Of a DNA stretch of 64,000 bases, positions 16,572-25,188 are shown one piece after another. A program made the position numbers and the translations under genes. The stretch's first letter is position 1; each line of letters begins with the position of its first letter. Under the pieces are notes generated by a model. It was not told the origin of the DNA and searched no databases. It saw nothing but the letters and a program-made list of their open reading frames with translations. This DNA comes from Pseudodesulfovibrio sp. 5S69 (GTDB lineage: Bacteria; Desulfobacterota; Desulfovibrionia; Desulfovibrionales; Desulfovibrionaceae): NCBI RefSeq assembly GCF_037094465.1, contig NZ_CP146609.1, positions 682,001 to 746,000 on the forward strand. The letters run 5' to 3'.

Positions 16572-18038
16572 ATGAAGGGCATAGAACGTACCGCTTTGGC
16601 AGAGATTTTGTCCGCCCCTCAAGGAGAGGGCGTACGGATGCTCATGGCCGGAGACGTCTCTTTATTGACTTCCCGCGAGGAAATCCTGGCCGCCGTGGAT
16701 CAGTGCCCCGAACCTGAGCAGGCGGCCCGGACCGTGGCCGACCTGTTGACCGCAGGCCGTCTGACCCTGGCCTCGGTGGATGACGCGACCTTCGTCAAGG
16801 CCCTGCGCGAAGACGGGGCGAGCCCTGCCGCGACCGGGCGTACCCTGCTTCGCGAGGCGGGCGTGACTGAAATCGTTCCTTCAGTGCATGAACAACGCCC
16901 GGCCTACGCCTCCTATGGACGCCAGCAGGTGACCGAGGCGGATCTGCGGGCCGTGCGCCGTGCGCTCTTGTCCGATTTCCTGACCTGCGGCCCGGCTGTG
17001 GCCGAGTTCGAGGCGGCGGTCAGCCGTCTTTCGGGCGTGGCCCACGGGGTGGCCGTTTCCAGCGGCACGGCCGCGCTGCACTGCGCCATGCATGCCCTGG
17101 GTATCCGGCCCGGCGACGAGGTCATCGTCCCGCCCCTGACCTTTTCGGCCACGGCCAACTGCGTGCGCTATCTGGGCGGCACCCCGGTCTTTGCGGACAT
17201 CGATCCGGAATTCCTGACCATCGACCCGGCCTCGGTGGCGGCGCGCATCACCTCCCGCACCAAGGCCGTGGTGGCCGTGGACTACGCGGGCCAGCCCTGC
17301 GATTACGCCCGGCTGCGGGAGCTCGCCGGGGATCATGGCCTGGCCCTGGCGGCCGACGCCTGCCACTCCATCGGCGGGTCGGACAACGGCCGTTCGGTCG
17401 GTACCCTGGCGGACCTGACCGTGTACAGTTTTCATCCGGTCAAGCACTTGACCTGCGGCGAGGGCGGCATGGTGGTCACCGACGACCAATCCCTGGCCGA
17501 CCGGGCTCGCGCCTTCCGCAGCCACGGCATCACCCGCGATTTCCGCGACCGGGCCTCGGTCGGGAGCCACGCCTACGACATCGAGGAGATCGGCTTCAAC
17601 TACCGGTTGCCGGACATCAACTGCGCCTTGGGCCTGTCCCAGCTCGACCGTCTGGGCGTGAGCATCGCCATACGGCAGGCTTTGGCGGCCCGCTACCGCG
17701 AGGGGCTGGCGGCCATCCCCGGCATTACCGCTCCTTCCGAGCGGGCCGGGGTCAACCACGCCTACCATCTTTTCGTCGTCCAGGTGGACCGCGACCGGTT
17801 CGGCCTGAGCCGCGACGAGCTCTTCACCGTCCTGGCCGACAGGGGCATCGGGGTCAATGTCCACTACCCGCCGGTGCACCTGCTCTCCGCCTACCGCCGC
17901 GAACTCGGCACCGGGCCGGGACTCTGCCCCGTGGCCGAGGCCGCCTGCGAACGACTTCTGACCCTGCCGCTCCACCCCGGCATGGACGCCGCGGACGTGG
18001 AATACGTGGTCCAAAGCATCACTGAGGTGGGGCAATGA
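16572..18038 (+). CDS. pseC: PseC-type aminotransferase with extra N-terminal domain
   Basis: This 488-residue protein, with residues from about 108 onward forming a complete DegT/DnrJ/EryC1 PLP aminotransferase, should make UDP-4-amino-4,6-dideoxy-beta-L-AltNAc from the PseB product. The body shows SGTAALHCAMHALGI, the AADACHSIGG cofactor Asp/His region and the Schiff-base lysine in SFHPVKHLTCGEGG. PseC proteins are usually about 380 residues. Here roughly 105 residues precede it (MKGIERTALAEILSAPQ...TEIVP), helical and Ala/Leu/Glu-rich, with no recognised motif. The reading frame is continuous and the start follows the pseB stop by 22 nt. Function of the extension is unknown. Confidence 0.88.
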   Translation: MKGIERTALAEILSAPQGEGVRMLMAGDVSLLTSREEILAAVDQCPEPEQAARTVADLLTAGRLTLASVDDATFVKALREDGASPAATGRTLLREAGVTEIVPSVHEQRPAYASYGRQQVTEADLRAVRRALLSDFLTCGPAVAEFEAAVSRLSGVAHGVAVSSGTAALHCAMHALGIRPGDEVIVPPLTFSATANCVRYLGGTPVFADIDPEFLTIDPASVAARITSRTKAVVAVDYAGQPCDYARLRELAGDHGLALAADACHSIGGSDNGRSVGTLADLTVYSFHPVKHLTCGEGGMVVTDDQSLADRARAFRSHGITRDFRDRASVGSHAYDIEEIGFNYRLPDINCALGLSQLDRLGVSIAIRQALAARYREGLAAIPGITAPSERAGVNHAYHLFVVQVDRDRFGLSRDELFTVLADRGIGVNVHYPPVHLLSAYRRELGTGPGLCPVAEAACERLLTLPLHPGMDAADVEYVVQSITEVGQ

Positions 18039-18733
18039 GCGCGGTCCGTATTCAGCTTTTGGGCAAGGGCCTGAACCAGGACGGCTGGAAGCCGGTCATC
18101 GTCTTGCTGGAGTCCCTGGGCGCGGCCTGCACCGTTCACGAGGACCACACGACTCTGGACCCGTCCGGCGACATGATCGTCCTCCTGGGATACGACCGCA
18201 TGGTTCCGGAATCCCTGGTTGCCGCGCCGAGGCTCGGCACCGTGCTTTTCCATTCCAGCGACCTTCCCGAGGGGCGGGGGTGGGCGCCCATATATAACAC
18301 CATGATTCGCGGGCTGGGCCTGACCCAGACCATGCTCTACGCGGTCGAAGCGGCGGATGCCGGACCGATCGTGGCCAAGGCTCGGTATCCGCTGGCTGGT
18401 AACGAGATCGAGTCGGAGGTGCGGCGCATCGATGACCGATTGACCCTGCGGATGCTGGAAACGGTCCTGCCCGACCTCCTCCAAGGGAGGGTTGAAGGCG
18501 CGGTTCAGGATGAGGGAGCAGCCACTTACTGGCCCCGGCGCACTCCGGAGGAGTCGCGTGTCACCGAGGACATGTCCATTTCCGACCTGCTGCGCCACCT
18601 GCGTGCCTTGCCCGAGTCTGCGCCCGCCTTCATCTTTATCGGGGCAAGGCGGTTCCAGCTGCGTCTGGCGGCGGCCGAGGCGGGGGAAACCTTTGACCCG
18701 GACAGGGTCGTGATCGAGCGGTATTATGCGTGA
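18035..18733 (+). CDS. Formyltransferase-fold protein, possible sugar N-formyltransferase
   Basis: This 232-residue protein matches the formyltransferase (Fmt/ArnA-type) core. FHSSDLPEGRGWAPI corresponds to the HxS-LP-RG-AP segment and ADAGPIVAK to the conserved Asp region (D in the N-H-D triad). It lies between PseC and PseG, where PseH normally N-acetylates the 4-amino group, and no PseH-like GNAT is present, so 4-N-formylation (leading to a 7-N-formyl nonulosonate) is inferred. The oddity is that the usual Asn two residues before the catalytic His is Leu (LFH instead of NxH), so catalysis is not assured. It overlaps both neighbours (ATGA, then 8 nt). Confidence 0.65.
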   Translation: MSAVRIQLLGKGLNQDGWKPVIVLLESLGAACTVHEDHTTLDPSGDMIVLLGYDRMVPESLVAAPRLGTVLFHSSDLPEGRGWAPIYNTMIRGLGLTQTMLYAVEAADAGPIVAKARYPLAGNEIESEVRRIDDRLTLRMLETVLPDLLQGRVEGAVQDEGAATYWPRRTPEESRVTEDMSISDLLRHLRALPESAPAFIFIGARRFQLRLAAAEAGETFDPDRVVIERYYA

Positions 18734-20447
18734 TCAGAGGGACGACAATTCGACCCGGCGGATCACCGTCCTGTGCGACGCCGTGTCCGAACTGGGCATG
18801 GGCCATCTGGTGCGCTGCTCGACCCTGTGCCGCGCCCTGGCCGAGGCCGGTGCCGGGGTGGACATGGTCCTGCTGCACGGCGGGCGCGCGGACCTGGTCG
18901 ATCTGCCCGGCGTGGACGTCCGGGTCATGACCGTTGCACCCCAGGACGGCCCGGAAGCGGCTCGTGAATTTTTGTCTCTCATCCCTGAAGACGCAGCCCT
19001 GGCCGTGGTGGACAACTACCGGCTCGGCCGCGAGTTCTATCAGACCCTGCGCGCGCTTTGCCCGGAGTTGGGCGTGGTCGCTTATGACGATTTCGGCGAG
19101 AAGGCAGGGCTGCCCCTGCTCGGGGTAATCAACGGCGGCCTCTCTTCGGCAGAGGTGGCCTACCCAGGCCGGTATTCCCTGTACTCGGCCGTGGGCCTGG
19201 AATACGCGGCCCTGCCCGAACGCTGCCTGGCGGTTATGCCCAAGGCGGACTGGGCTGCGTCGGTCTCCCGCATTCTTCTGGTCATGGGCGGCTCCGACCC
19301 CGAACGCCAGACTCTGCGCCTGGCCCGCATCCTGGAGACCCTGGATCCGGCTCTGCGGATTGAGGCCGTCCTCGGTCCCCTGTTCGGGGAGCGGGACCCG
19401 GGCTTCGAGGCCCTCGGCCCGTCCGTGATGGTGCACGAGGCACCATCGGATTTCCTCGGGCTGGCGGCCTCCTGCGACCTGGCCGTGACCGGCGGCGGGT
19501 CCACCTGCATGGAGCTGCTCTACCTGGGCGTGCCCATGGCCGTGCTCTCCCTGGCCGACAACCAGGACCTGATGACAGAGACCATTGAGCGCAACCGCGT
19601 CGGCTTCTCCTTGGGGCGGTTCGACAAGGTCTCCGACCGAGCATTGCACGAAGCCCTGACCAGCGTCCTGGCCCGTCCGGACGAACTGGGCACCCGAGCC
19701 CGGCGCGGCCGCGAGACCGTGGACGGACAGGGCGCTTCGCGTCTGGCCCGGCGCATCCTGGCTGCGTCCGACCTGTTCAACGGGCGCGGCTTTGGCCTGG
19801 CCCAAGTGGTCCGCGAGTACCATGAGGCGTCGTTCAACGAACACCACCATGAGATGGGGTTGTGGGGTTCGGAAGAGGGCATGCGTAACCGTTTTCGGCT
19901 GGCCATGCAGTTGCTCGGCCCGGGGCGGGAGCCGTCCTGGCTGGACGTGGGATGCGGCCCCGGCGATTTTCTGACCGAGGCGGCCGCCGCGCTGCATCCG
20001 GCTTCCTTCACCGGTCTGGACCTCTGCGGCCGGACCTTGGAGCTGGCTCGTTCGGTGGTCCTGCCGGACACGGAGACCCGCCTCTTCGAACAGGATTTTC
20101 TGGAGCCGGTCCAGGGTGAGCCGTTCTCCCTGGTCACCGGCCTCGGCGTGCTGCACAAGTGCGGCCATTCCCTGGACACGGCCGCCCGCCGACTGGCCGG
20201 GCTGGTCGCACCGGGCGGCAGGTTGTTGCTGTCCACCAAGCATCTCGGCTGGAAACGCTTCGACGACCCCGATTTTCTGCCCTATGCCGGGCACGCCTGG
20301 TTCTTGCCGGAGCAGGTGGCCTCGGCCCTGGCGCGACACGGTCTGGAGGTGCCCGAGATACGCGGCTTCGAGCCGAGGACCGGGACCTGGGTTCCCCTCG
20401 GGGAGGCCCATTCCATAATGATCCTGGCCGAGAGGAGGGGAGCATGA
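18726..20447 (+). CDS. pseG: PseG nucleotide-sugar hydrolase fused to a methyltransferase
   Basis: This is a 573-residue two-domain protein. Residues 1-345 are PseG (GT-B fold), which removes UDP from the 2,4-diamido-trideoxy-altrose intermediate. It has ELGMGHLVRCSTL (the catalytic His region), VVDNYRLG, VMGGSDPE and VTGGGSTCMELLYLGVPM. Residues about 355-573 are a class I SAM methyltransferase with WLDVGCGPGDFLTEA (motif I), FTGLDLCGRTLELA and GLGVLHKCGHS. PseG proteins normally end after about 300-340 residues. The methyltransferase may modify the released sugar or the nonulosonate before CMP activation. The frame is open throughout, with no sign of a junction error. Confidence 0.88.
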   Translation: MRDQRDDNSTRRITVLCDAVSELGMGHLVRCSTLCRALAEAGAGVDMVLLHGGRADLVDLPGVDVRVMTVAPQDGPEAAREFLSLIPEDAALAVVDNYRLGREFYQTLRALCPELGVVAYDDFGEKAGLPLLGVINGGLSSAEVAYPGRYSLYSAVGLEYAALPERCLAVMPKADWAASVSRILLVMGGSDPERQTLRLARILETLDPALRIEAVLGPLFGERDPGFEALGPSVMVHEAPSDFLGLAASCDLAVTGGGSTCMELLYLGVPMAVLSLADNQDLMTETIERNRVGFSLGRFDKVSDRALHEALTSVLARPDELGTRARRGRETVDGQGASRLARRILAASDLFNGRGFGLAQVVREYHEASFNEHHHEMGLWGSEEGMRNRFRLAMQLLGPGREPSWLDVGCGPGDFLTEAAAALHPASFTGLDLCGRTLELARSVVLPDTETRLFEQDFLEPVQGEPFSLVTGLGVLHKCGHSLDTAARRLAGLVAPGGRLLLSTKHLGWKRFDDPDFLPYAGHAWFLPEQVASALARHGLEVPEIRGFEPRTGTWVPLGEAHSIMILAERRGA

Positions 20448-21280
20448 TCGACGCCCACGTCTATTCCGTGCCGCTGGATCTGCACGCAGAGACCCCGCTC
20501 GTTCGGGACGAGGGGGCGGTCCTGGCCGCGCTGCACCGCCACCCCGAGGGGCCGGACGCCCTGGCCTTGAGCCTGCCCGAGGCCATTGCCGAGTCCATGG
20601 ACCGGGCCGGGATCGACCGCTCCGTGCTGGTCTCCCTGCCGTGGACGAGCCTCGACCTCTGCCGTCGCAACAACGACCACGTGCTGGCCGCAGCCGCCGG
20701 GTCCGATCGCTTTCTGGCCGTGTGCTCGGTCCAGGCCCTGGATTCGGGCTGGCGCACCGAGGTGGACCGGGCACGCGAGGCCGGAGCCGTGGGCATCAAG
20801 ATCAACACGGGCTGGCAGGGAGGCGCACTCGATTCGTCCACGACGCATGATCTGGCTCGGTACGTCGCCGAAAGCGGACTCTTTCTAATGACTCATGTGG
20901 ACCATGCCTTCCGGGCGTCCGATACCGGGCCGTCCGGGCTGTACGGGCTGGCCTCGGCCTGTCCCGGGACCCGGATCGTGGCCGCGCACCTGGGTGGGCT
21001 GCTCGGGCTGTACACGCACCATCCGCCTGTGGCCGAGGCCCTGGCCAACGTCTGGTTCGACACCGCCGTCTCCTCCACCCTGGAGATGGTCCGCTATTAC
21101 GCCCAGGCGGGGTTGGGCGACCGGCTCCTGTTCGGCTCGGACTTTCCCTTCAACCACAGCCATTCCCAGGCGCAGGTGATGGCCGGGCTCAAGGCGCTCG
21201 ATCTCCCGCAGACCGCGCTCGACGGCATCATGGAGAACAACTTTCTTGGGCTGGTGGAGCGGCAGAGGGGGCGGTCGTGA
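20444..21280 (+). CDS. Amidohydrolase-family (Amidohydro_2) protein
   Basis: This 278-residue TIM-barrel hydrolase begins MIDAHVYS, has GIKINTGWQGG, LFLMTHVDHAF, IVAAHLGG and the closing LLFGSDFPFNH, the standard strand-end His and Asp motifs of the Amidohydro_2 group. The first metal motif is DAH followed by V rather than the common HxH, so metal loading may differ. ATGA overlap couples it to the PseG fusion, and it overlaps the WbqC gene by GTGA. Position inside the nonulosonate genes suggests hydrolysis or decarboxylation of an acyl group on a sugar intermediate. The substrate is unknown. Confidence 0.7.
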   Translation: MIDAHVYSVPLDLHAETPLVRDEGAVLAALHRHPEGPDALALSLPEAIAESMDRAGIDRSVLVSLPWTSLDLCRRNNDHVLAAAAGSDRFLAVCSVQALDSGWRTEVDRAREAGAVGIKINTGWQGGALDSSTTHDLARYVAESGLFLMTHVDHAFRASDTGPSGLYGLASACPGTRIVAAHLGGLLGLYTHHPPVAEALANVWFDTAVSSTLEMVRYYAQAGLGDRLLFGSDFPFNHSHSQAQVMAGLKALDLPQTALDGIMENNFLGLVERQRGRS

Positions 21281-22002
21281 TCGTGGTCAGCGGCCATCAG
21301 CCCGCCTACCTGCCGTGGCTCGGCCTGCTGCACAAGGCCAGCCTGTGCGACGTGTTCGTGTACATGGACGACGTCCAGTTCCTGACCCGGGATTTCAACC
21401 ACCGCAACCGGGTGGTCACCCCCTCGGGCCAGGTCCTCTGGCTGACCGTGCCCGTGGACCGCAAAGGGTCGCCGTCCGACCGCCTCGCGGACATCCGCAT
21501 CGGCCGTTCGCAGGACAGGAAGGGGTGGCAGGAGGAACACAGCCTGACGCTGCGCTCGTGCTATGGCAAGGCGCCGTATTTCAAGGAGTATTGGCCGTTC
21601 TTCGAATGGTTGTACCACGACAGTGAATGGACCCGCCTGGCTGATCTGAACCTGGCCATGCTCAAACAGGCCTTCGATTGGTTCGGGCTGAGTCCGCGCA
21701 TCGAGATAGGTTCCGAGTGCGGGTTCACCGGGCGCAAGTCCGATCTGGTCCTGGAACATGCCGAGACCTTCGGGGCGGAAGTCGTCGTCACCGGGGCCAT
21801 GGGGCGGGATTATATCAGGATCGAGGACTTCGAGGGCAAGGGGATCAAGGTGATTTTTCAGGAATACAACCACCCTGAATATTCCCAGGGTCGCCATGCA
21901 TTCGCCTCGCCCATGGCCTTTGTGGACCTGTTGTTCCGTCACGGCCCTCAGAGCGCGGAGATCGCATTCGGGCAAAACATGATCAAGGATGAATTGTTGT
22001 GA
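21277..22002 (+). CDS. WbqC-like family protein
   Basis: This 241-residue protein carries the WbqC signature start (VVSGHQPAYLPWLGLLHK) and the DDVQF..RDFNHRNR segment shared by the family. WbqC proteins occur in O-antigen and nonulosonate gene clusters and are thought to help attach amino-acid-like or acyl substituents, but no reaction is firmly established to my knowledge. It starts with GTG within the previous stop (GTGA) and its own TGA overlaps the GTG of the synthase gene, so three genes are translated in a chain. Confidence 0.75.
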   Translation: MIVVSGHQPAYLPWLGLLHKASLCDVFVYMDDVQFLTRDFNHRNRVVTPSGQVLWLTVPVDRKGSPSDRLADIRIGRSQDRKGWQEEHSLTLRSCYGKAPYFKEYWPFFEWLYHDSEWTRLADLNLAMLKQAFDWFGLSPRIEIGSECGFTGRKSDLVLEHAETFGAEVVVTGAMGRDYIRIEDFEGKGIKVIFQEYNHPEYSQGRHAFASPMAFVDLLFRHGPQSAEIAFGQNMIKDELL

Positions 22003-23063
22003 ACAGTGATTTCGCACGGACCCTGACTCTCGGCGAACGCGTCGTCGGCCCCGGCCATCCGGTGTTCATCATCGCGGAGGTCGGCGTGAACCATAACGGC
22101 GACATGGATCTGGCCAAAAAGATGGTGGACGTGGCGGCTGACGCCGGGGCGGATTGCGTCAAGTTTCAGACGTTCCGTTCCGAGGAGTTCATGGCCGACC
22201 GGGACATGATCTACGAATACCGGAATCGGGGCGAGACCGTTCGCGAGTCCATGTACGAGATGTTCAAGCGGCTGGAGTTCCCTCTGGAGCGCCATCGGGA
22301 GCTCTTTGACTACGCCCGAAGCAAGGGGGTCGTCCCCTTGACCTCGGTGGCCGATCCCATCTGCATGCGCGCCGCCATCGAGAGCGGGGCCACGGCCCTG
22401 AAGCTCGCCTCCGAGGACCTGATCAACCTGCCGCTGCTTGGCGCGGTGGCCGCACAGGGATTGCCGCTGATTTTGTCCACGGGTATGGCCGACGAAAGGG
22501 AGGTTCGGGATGCCATGGAAATCCTTTATGAAAACGGTTGCATGGATACCGCATTCCTGCACTGCGTCTCCCTCTATCCCACTCCGGACAGCGAGGCCAA
22601 CCTAGCCCGTATGCGGGACGTGGCGAACCTGACCGGGGCCGTGACCGGATACTCCGATCACACCTCGGGCGTGGAGGCGTGCCTCGCGGCGACGGCGCTC
22701 GGGGCGCGCATCCTGGAAAAGCACTTCACCCTGGACAGGGGCATGACCGGCCCGGACCATGCCTTTTCCGCCGACCCGGTCGAGTTTCGCGCCCTGGTCG
22801 AAGGGGTGCGCAGGGTGGAGCGCCAAATGGGCGCGGGGGGCCTGGTGCCGGGTCCGGTCGAAGAGCATTTTCGGCATGAATTTCGCAGGTCAGTGGTTGC
22901 CGCACGGGATCTCCCGGCGGGCGCGGTCCTGGGACCGGACGATCTGGCCTTGAAGCGGCCGGGCAACGGCATTCACCCTCGGGATATGCGCTCGCTCTGC
23001 GGGCGGACCCTGAAAGCGGCCCTGCGCAAGGATGAACAGTTGACCAGGGAGACAGTCGAGTGA
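21999..23063 (+). CDS. pseI: NeuB/PseI-type nonulosonic acid synthase
   Basis: This 354-residue synthase condenses phosphoenolpyruvate with a six-carbon amino sugar to form a nine-carbon acid. The NeuB barrel (about 20-270) shows IIAEVGVNHNGDMDLAKKM, VKFQTF, LKLASEDL, STGMADEREV and GYSDHTSG. The C-terminal SAF (antifreeze-like) domain (about 290-354) shows RRSVVAARDLPAGAVL and LKRPGNGI. Placement after PseB, PseC and PseG supports a pseudaminate-type product. NeuB-family sequence alone does not separate Pse from Leg or Neu synthases with certainty. Start is GTG (GTGA overlap). Confidence 0.88.
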   Translation: MNSDFARTLTLGERVVGPGHPVFIIAEVGVNHNGDMDLAKKMVDVAADAGADCVKFQTFRSEEFMADRDMIYEYRNRGETVRESMYEMFKRLEFPLERHRELFDYARSKGVVPLTSVADPICMRAAIESGATALKLASEDLINLPLLGAVAAQGLPLILSTGMADEREVRDAMEILYENGCMDTAFLHCVSLYPTPDSEANLARMRDVANLTGAVTGYSDHTSGVEACLAATALGARILEKHFTLDRGMTGPDHAFSADPVEFRALVEGVRRVERQMGAGGLVPGPVEEHFRHEFRRSVVAARDLPAGAVLGPDDLALKRPGNGIHPRDMRSLCGRTLKAALRKDEQLTRETVE

Positions 23064-23959
23064 TGAACCAGGCAACGAACCGATTTTTTATCTTCGGGGT
23101 CCCGAGGAGCGGCACTACCTTGCTTTCGAACCTGTTGTCGCAGCACCCCAACGTGCACGTGCTCATCGACAGCATGCTCTTCCAGAAGACCAAGCGCGCC
23201 TACGAGATGTTCGAGAAGCGCTGCTTCGTGGACCGGCGCCTGCCGGATGTGGACGCGCCGCTGACCTATCTCCAGGCCAAGTACGTCCTCTCCATCGTTA
23301 TGTTTTGGCTTCTGGAGATTCAGTACGACATGCCCTTCCGGGACGACGTCTACGGCTCGTGGCTGCCGACCTACCAGCAGCGCATCGACCCGTATCCCTT
23401 GCTCAAGGAAGCCAGGACACGGGCCCTGACCCTGCGGGACATCCTGGACGCGGTCTATTTTCAGCTGCTTGGCGAGATCGACCCGGCGGTAACCTGCTTC
23501 GGCGAGAAGACCCCGTCCAATTCGCTGTTCTGCGACTGGGTGGCCGCGGCCTATCCCGAGGCCAGAATCATCCTGAACATGCGCAGCCCGCTGAAGAACA
23601 TCGCCTCCATTCGCAACCGGTCCGTGGACCGCGATCTCGACGCGGCCATCGAGCTCTACCTGCGCTTCTACGCCTGCCTTGAGCGGATCATGGACCTGCC
23701 GCAGGTGCGGATTCTCCGCCACGAGGAGCTTCTGGCCGATCTCGAAGGGACCGGGAAGTCGCTTTTCGCGCATGTCGGCGTCGAGCCCATGGGCTTTCGG
23801 ACGGAATTCAAGCCCATCCTGCGCAAGGATTACGTGGGCACGACCGTGACCAGCGACCGGGACAGGAAGCTCGGCGAGGCCTTCGACGACAAGGAAAAGG
23901 ACATCATCAGACGCCGTTGCGAAAAGGCCTTCCGGCGTTTTTACCCGAAAGAGCTCTGA
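23060..23959 (+). CDS. PAPS-dependent sulfotransferase
   Basis: This 299-residue protein has the 5'-phosphosulfate-binding loop GVPRSGTTLLSNLLSQHP (PRSGTT at 15-20) and the 3'-phosphate segment RIILNMRSPLKNIASIRNRSV. VRILRHEELLADLEGT is the family's late LxxEdl motif. It would transfer sulfate from PAPS to a hydroxyl or amine on the glycan. GTG at 23060 and ATG at 23063 are consecutive codons; both overlap the synthase stop. Sulfation of a surface sugar fits an organism with active sulfate activation. Confidence 0.8.
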   Translation: MMNQATNRFFIFGVPRSGTTLLSNLLSQHPNVHVLIDSMLFQKTKRAYEMFEKRCFVDRRLPDVDAPLTYLQAKYVLSIVMFWLLEIQYDMPFRDDVYGSWLPTYQQRIDPYPLLKEARTRALTLRDILDAVYFQLLGEIDPAVTCFGEKTPSNSLFCDWVAAAYPEARIILNMRSPLKNIASIRNRSVDRDLDAAIELYLRFYACLERIMDLPQVRILRHEELLADLEGTGKSLFAHVGVEPMGFRTEFKPILRKDYVGTTVTSDRDRKLGEAFDDKEKDIIRRRCEKAFRRFYPKEL

Positions 23960-24004
23960 TGCGGGCGGACCGCGTGCCTGCCACAAACACCCCTGGGAGA
24001 AGAT

Positions 24005-25159
24005 ATGAAACGATATGAAGCGGAAAGGCAGTTCGAGGCTCTGGTGGAGCGGTTCGTCTCCCAGGCCGTGTATTGCCGCGAACCCGGCGAGGAGAGCCCG
24101 TACTTTCCCGCCCAGGTCCACATAGAACCGACCAATTCCTGCAACCTGCGCTGTACCCATTGCCACCATTACCGGGACGAGCACGGCAGGAACAAGTATA
24201 CCCGCAAGCTCGGGCTCATGGACGTGGACCTGTTCAGGAAGATCCTGGACGAGATCGGCCCCCTGGGCTGCTCAGTCACCCTGAACGTCCAGGGCGAACC
24301 CCTGCTGCATCCCCGTATCGTGGAAATGGTCCGCATAGCCAAGGGCCACGGCATCTATCTCTCGCTACTGACCAATGCCACCCGGCTGACCCGGGAGCTG
24401 ACCACCCGGTTCCTCGACGCCGGGCTGGACCGCATGGTCTTTTCCTTCGACGCCTGCACCAAGGACGTCTACGAGTCGGTGCGGATCAACTCCAAGTTCG
24501 AGCCGACCATCGCCAACATACTCGACTTCCTGAACGAGAACGAACTGCGCGGCCACCCCACGCACGTCTGCGTCTCCGGGGTGCAACAGAGCCGGACCAT
24601 GCCGCACACCGAGGAGTACCGGACGTACTTCGGCAAGCTCCCGGTGGACAAGATCTTCCTCAACCCCATGCTCAACCTGTGCGGGGTGTCCGGCACGGCC
24701 GACGAGATCGACATGGCCCGGTACATGGACATCGCCCCGCAGGACCGTCCGGTCTGCCGCATCAGCTGGGAGAATCTGGTGGTCAACTGGGACGGCCTGG
24801 TCTCGCCCTGCCCGGTGGACGTCAATGTGCTCGCCCCGGTGGGCGACGCCAACACCGAGCGGCTCCAGGACATCTGGAATGGCGAGCGCATGCGGGAGTT
24901 CCGACGGGCGCACCTGACGCGCGACTATTCGGCCATCGAAAAGAACGGCCCGGTGTGCAGCGCCTGCAACTGCCTGTTCGACGAGGAGTATGACCTCTTC
25001 AAGTTCCAGGGGTACGCGGTCAAGGCCATCGCCCGCGCCGCAATCCATCATGCGCATCACCTGGCGCAGGGTGCGGCCGAGGCCGGGGCGGACGATGAGG
25101 CGCGTGCCGCGTTCCTCCGCTCCGAGCGCGAGAAATACCCTCGCGAGGACCCGGCGTGA
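24005..25159 (+). CDS. Radical SAM protein with SPASM-like C-terminus
   Basis: This 384-residue enzyme has a radical SAM cluster motif at about 48-55 (CNLRCTHC, Cys-x3-Cys-x2-Cys) and GEPLLHP for SAM binding. Further cysteines at PVCRISW, SPCPVD and CSACNC look like SPASM-type auxiliary cluster ligands. These groups carry out radical chemistry such as epimerisation, dehydrogenation or C-C rearrangement on peptides or sugars. AGAAGA-type ribosome site precedes the ATG, after a 45-nt gap from the sulfotransferase. Together with the second radical SAM gene (29317) it implies an unusual sugar modification. The substrate cannot be read from sequence. Confidence 0.8.
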   Translation: MKRYEAERQFEALVERFVSQAVYCREPGEESPYFPAQVHIEPTNSCNLRCTHCHHYRDEHGRNKYTRKLGLMDVDLFRKILDEIGPLGCSVTLNVQGEPLLHPRIVEMVRIAKGHGIYLSLLTNATRLTRELTTRFLDAGLDRMVFSFDACTKDVYESVRINSKFEPTIANILDFLNENELRGHPTHVCVSGVQQSRTMPHTEEYRTYFGKLPVDKIFLNPMLNLCGVSGTADEIDMARYMDIAPQDRPVCRISWENLVVNWDGLVSPCPVDVNVLAPVGDANTERLQDIWNGERMREFRRAHLTRDYSAIEKNGPVCSACNCLFDEEYDLFKFQGYAVKAIARAAIHHAHHLAQGAAEAGADDEARAAFLRSEREKYPREDPA

Positions 25160-25188
25160 CAGCGCCGGAAAGGGCAAGGCGGAGCGAC

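Noticed and set aside
18636..20774. 712-codon minus-strand frame opposite pseG
   Set aside because: The opposite strand encodes a full PseG-methyltransferase with conserved motifs, so this is an artefact of codon bias.
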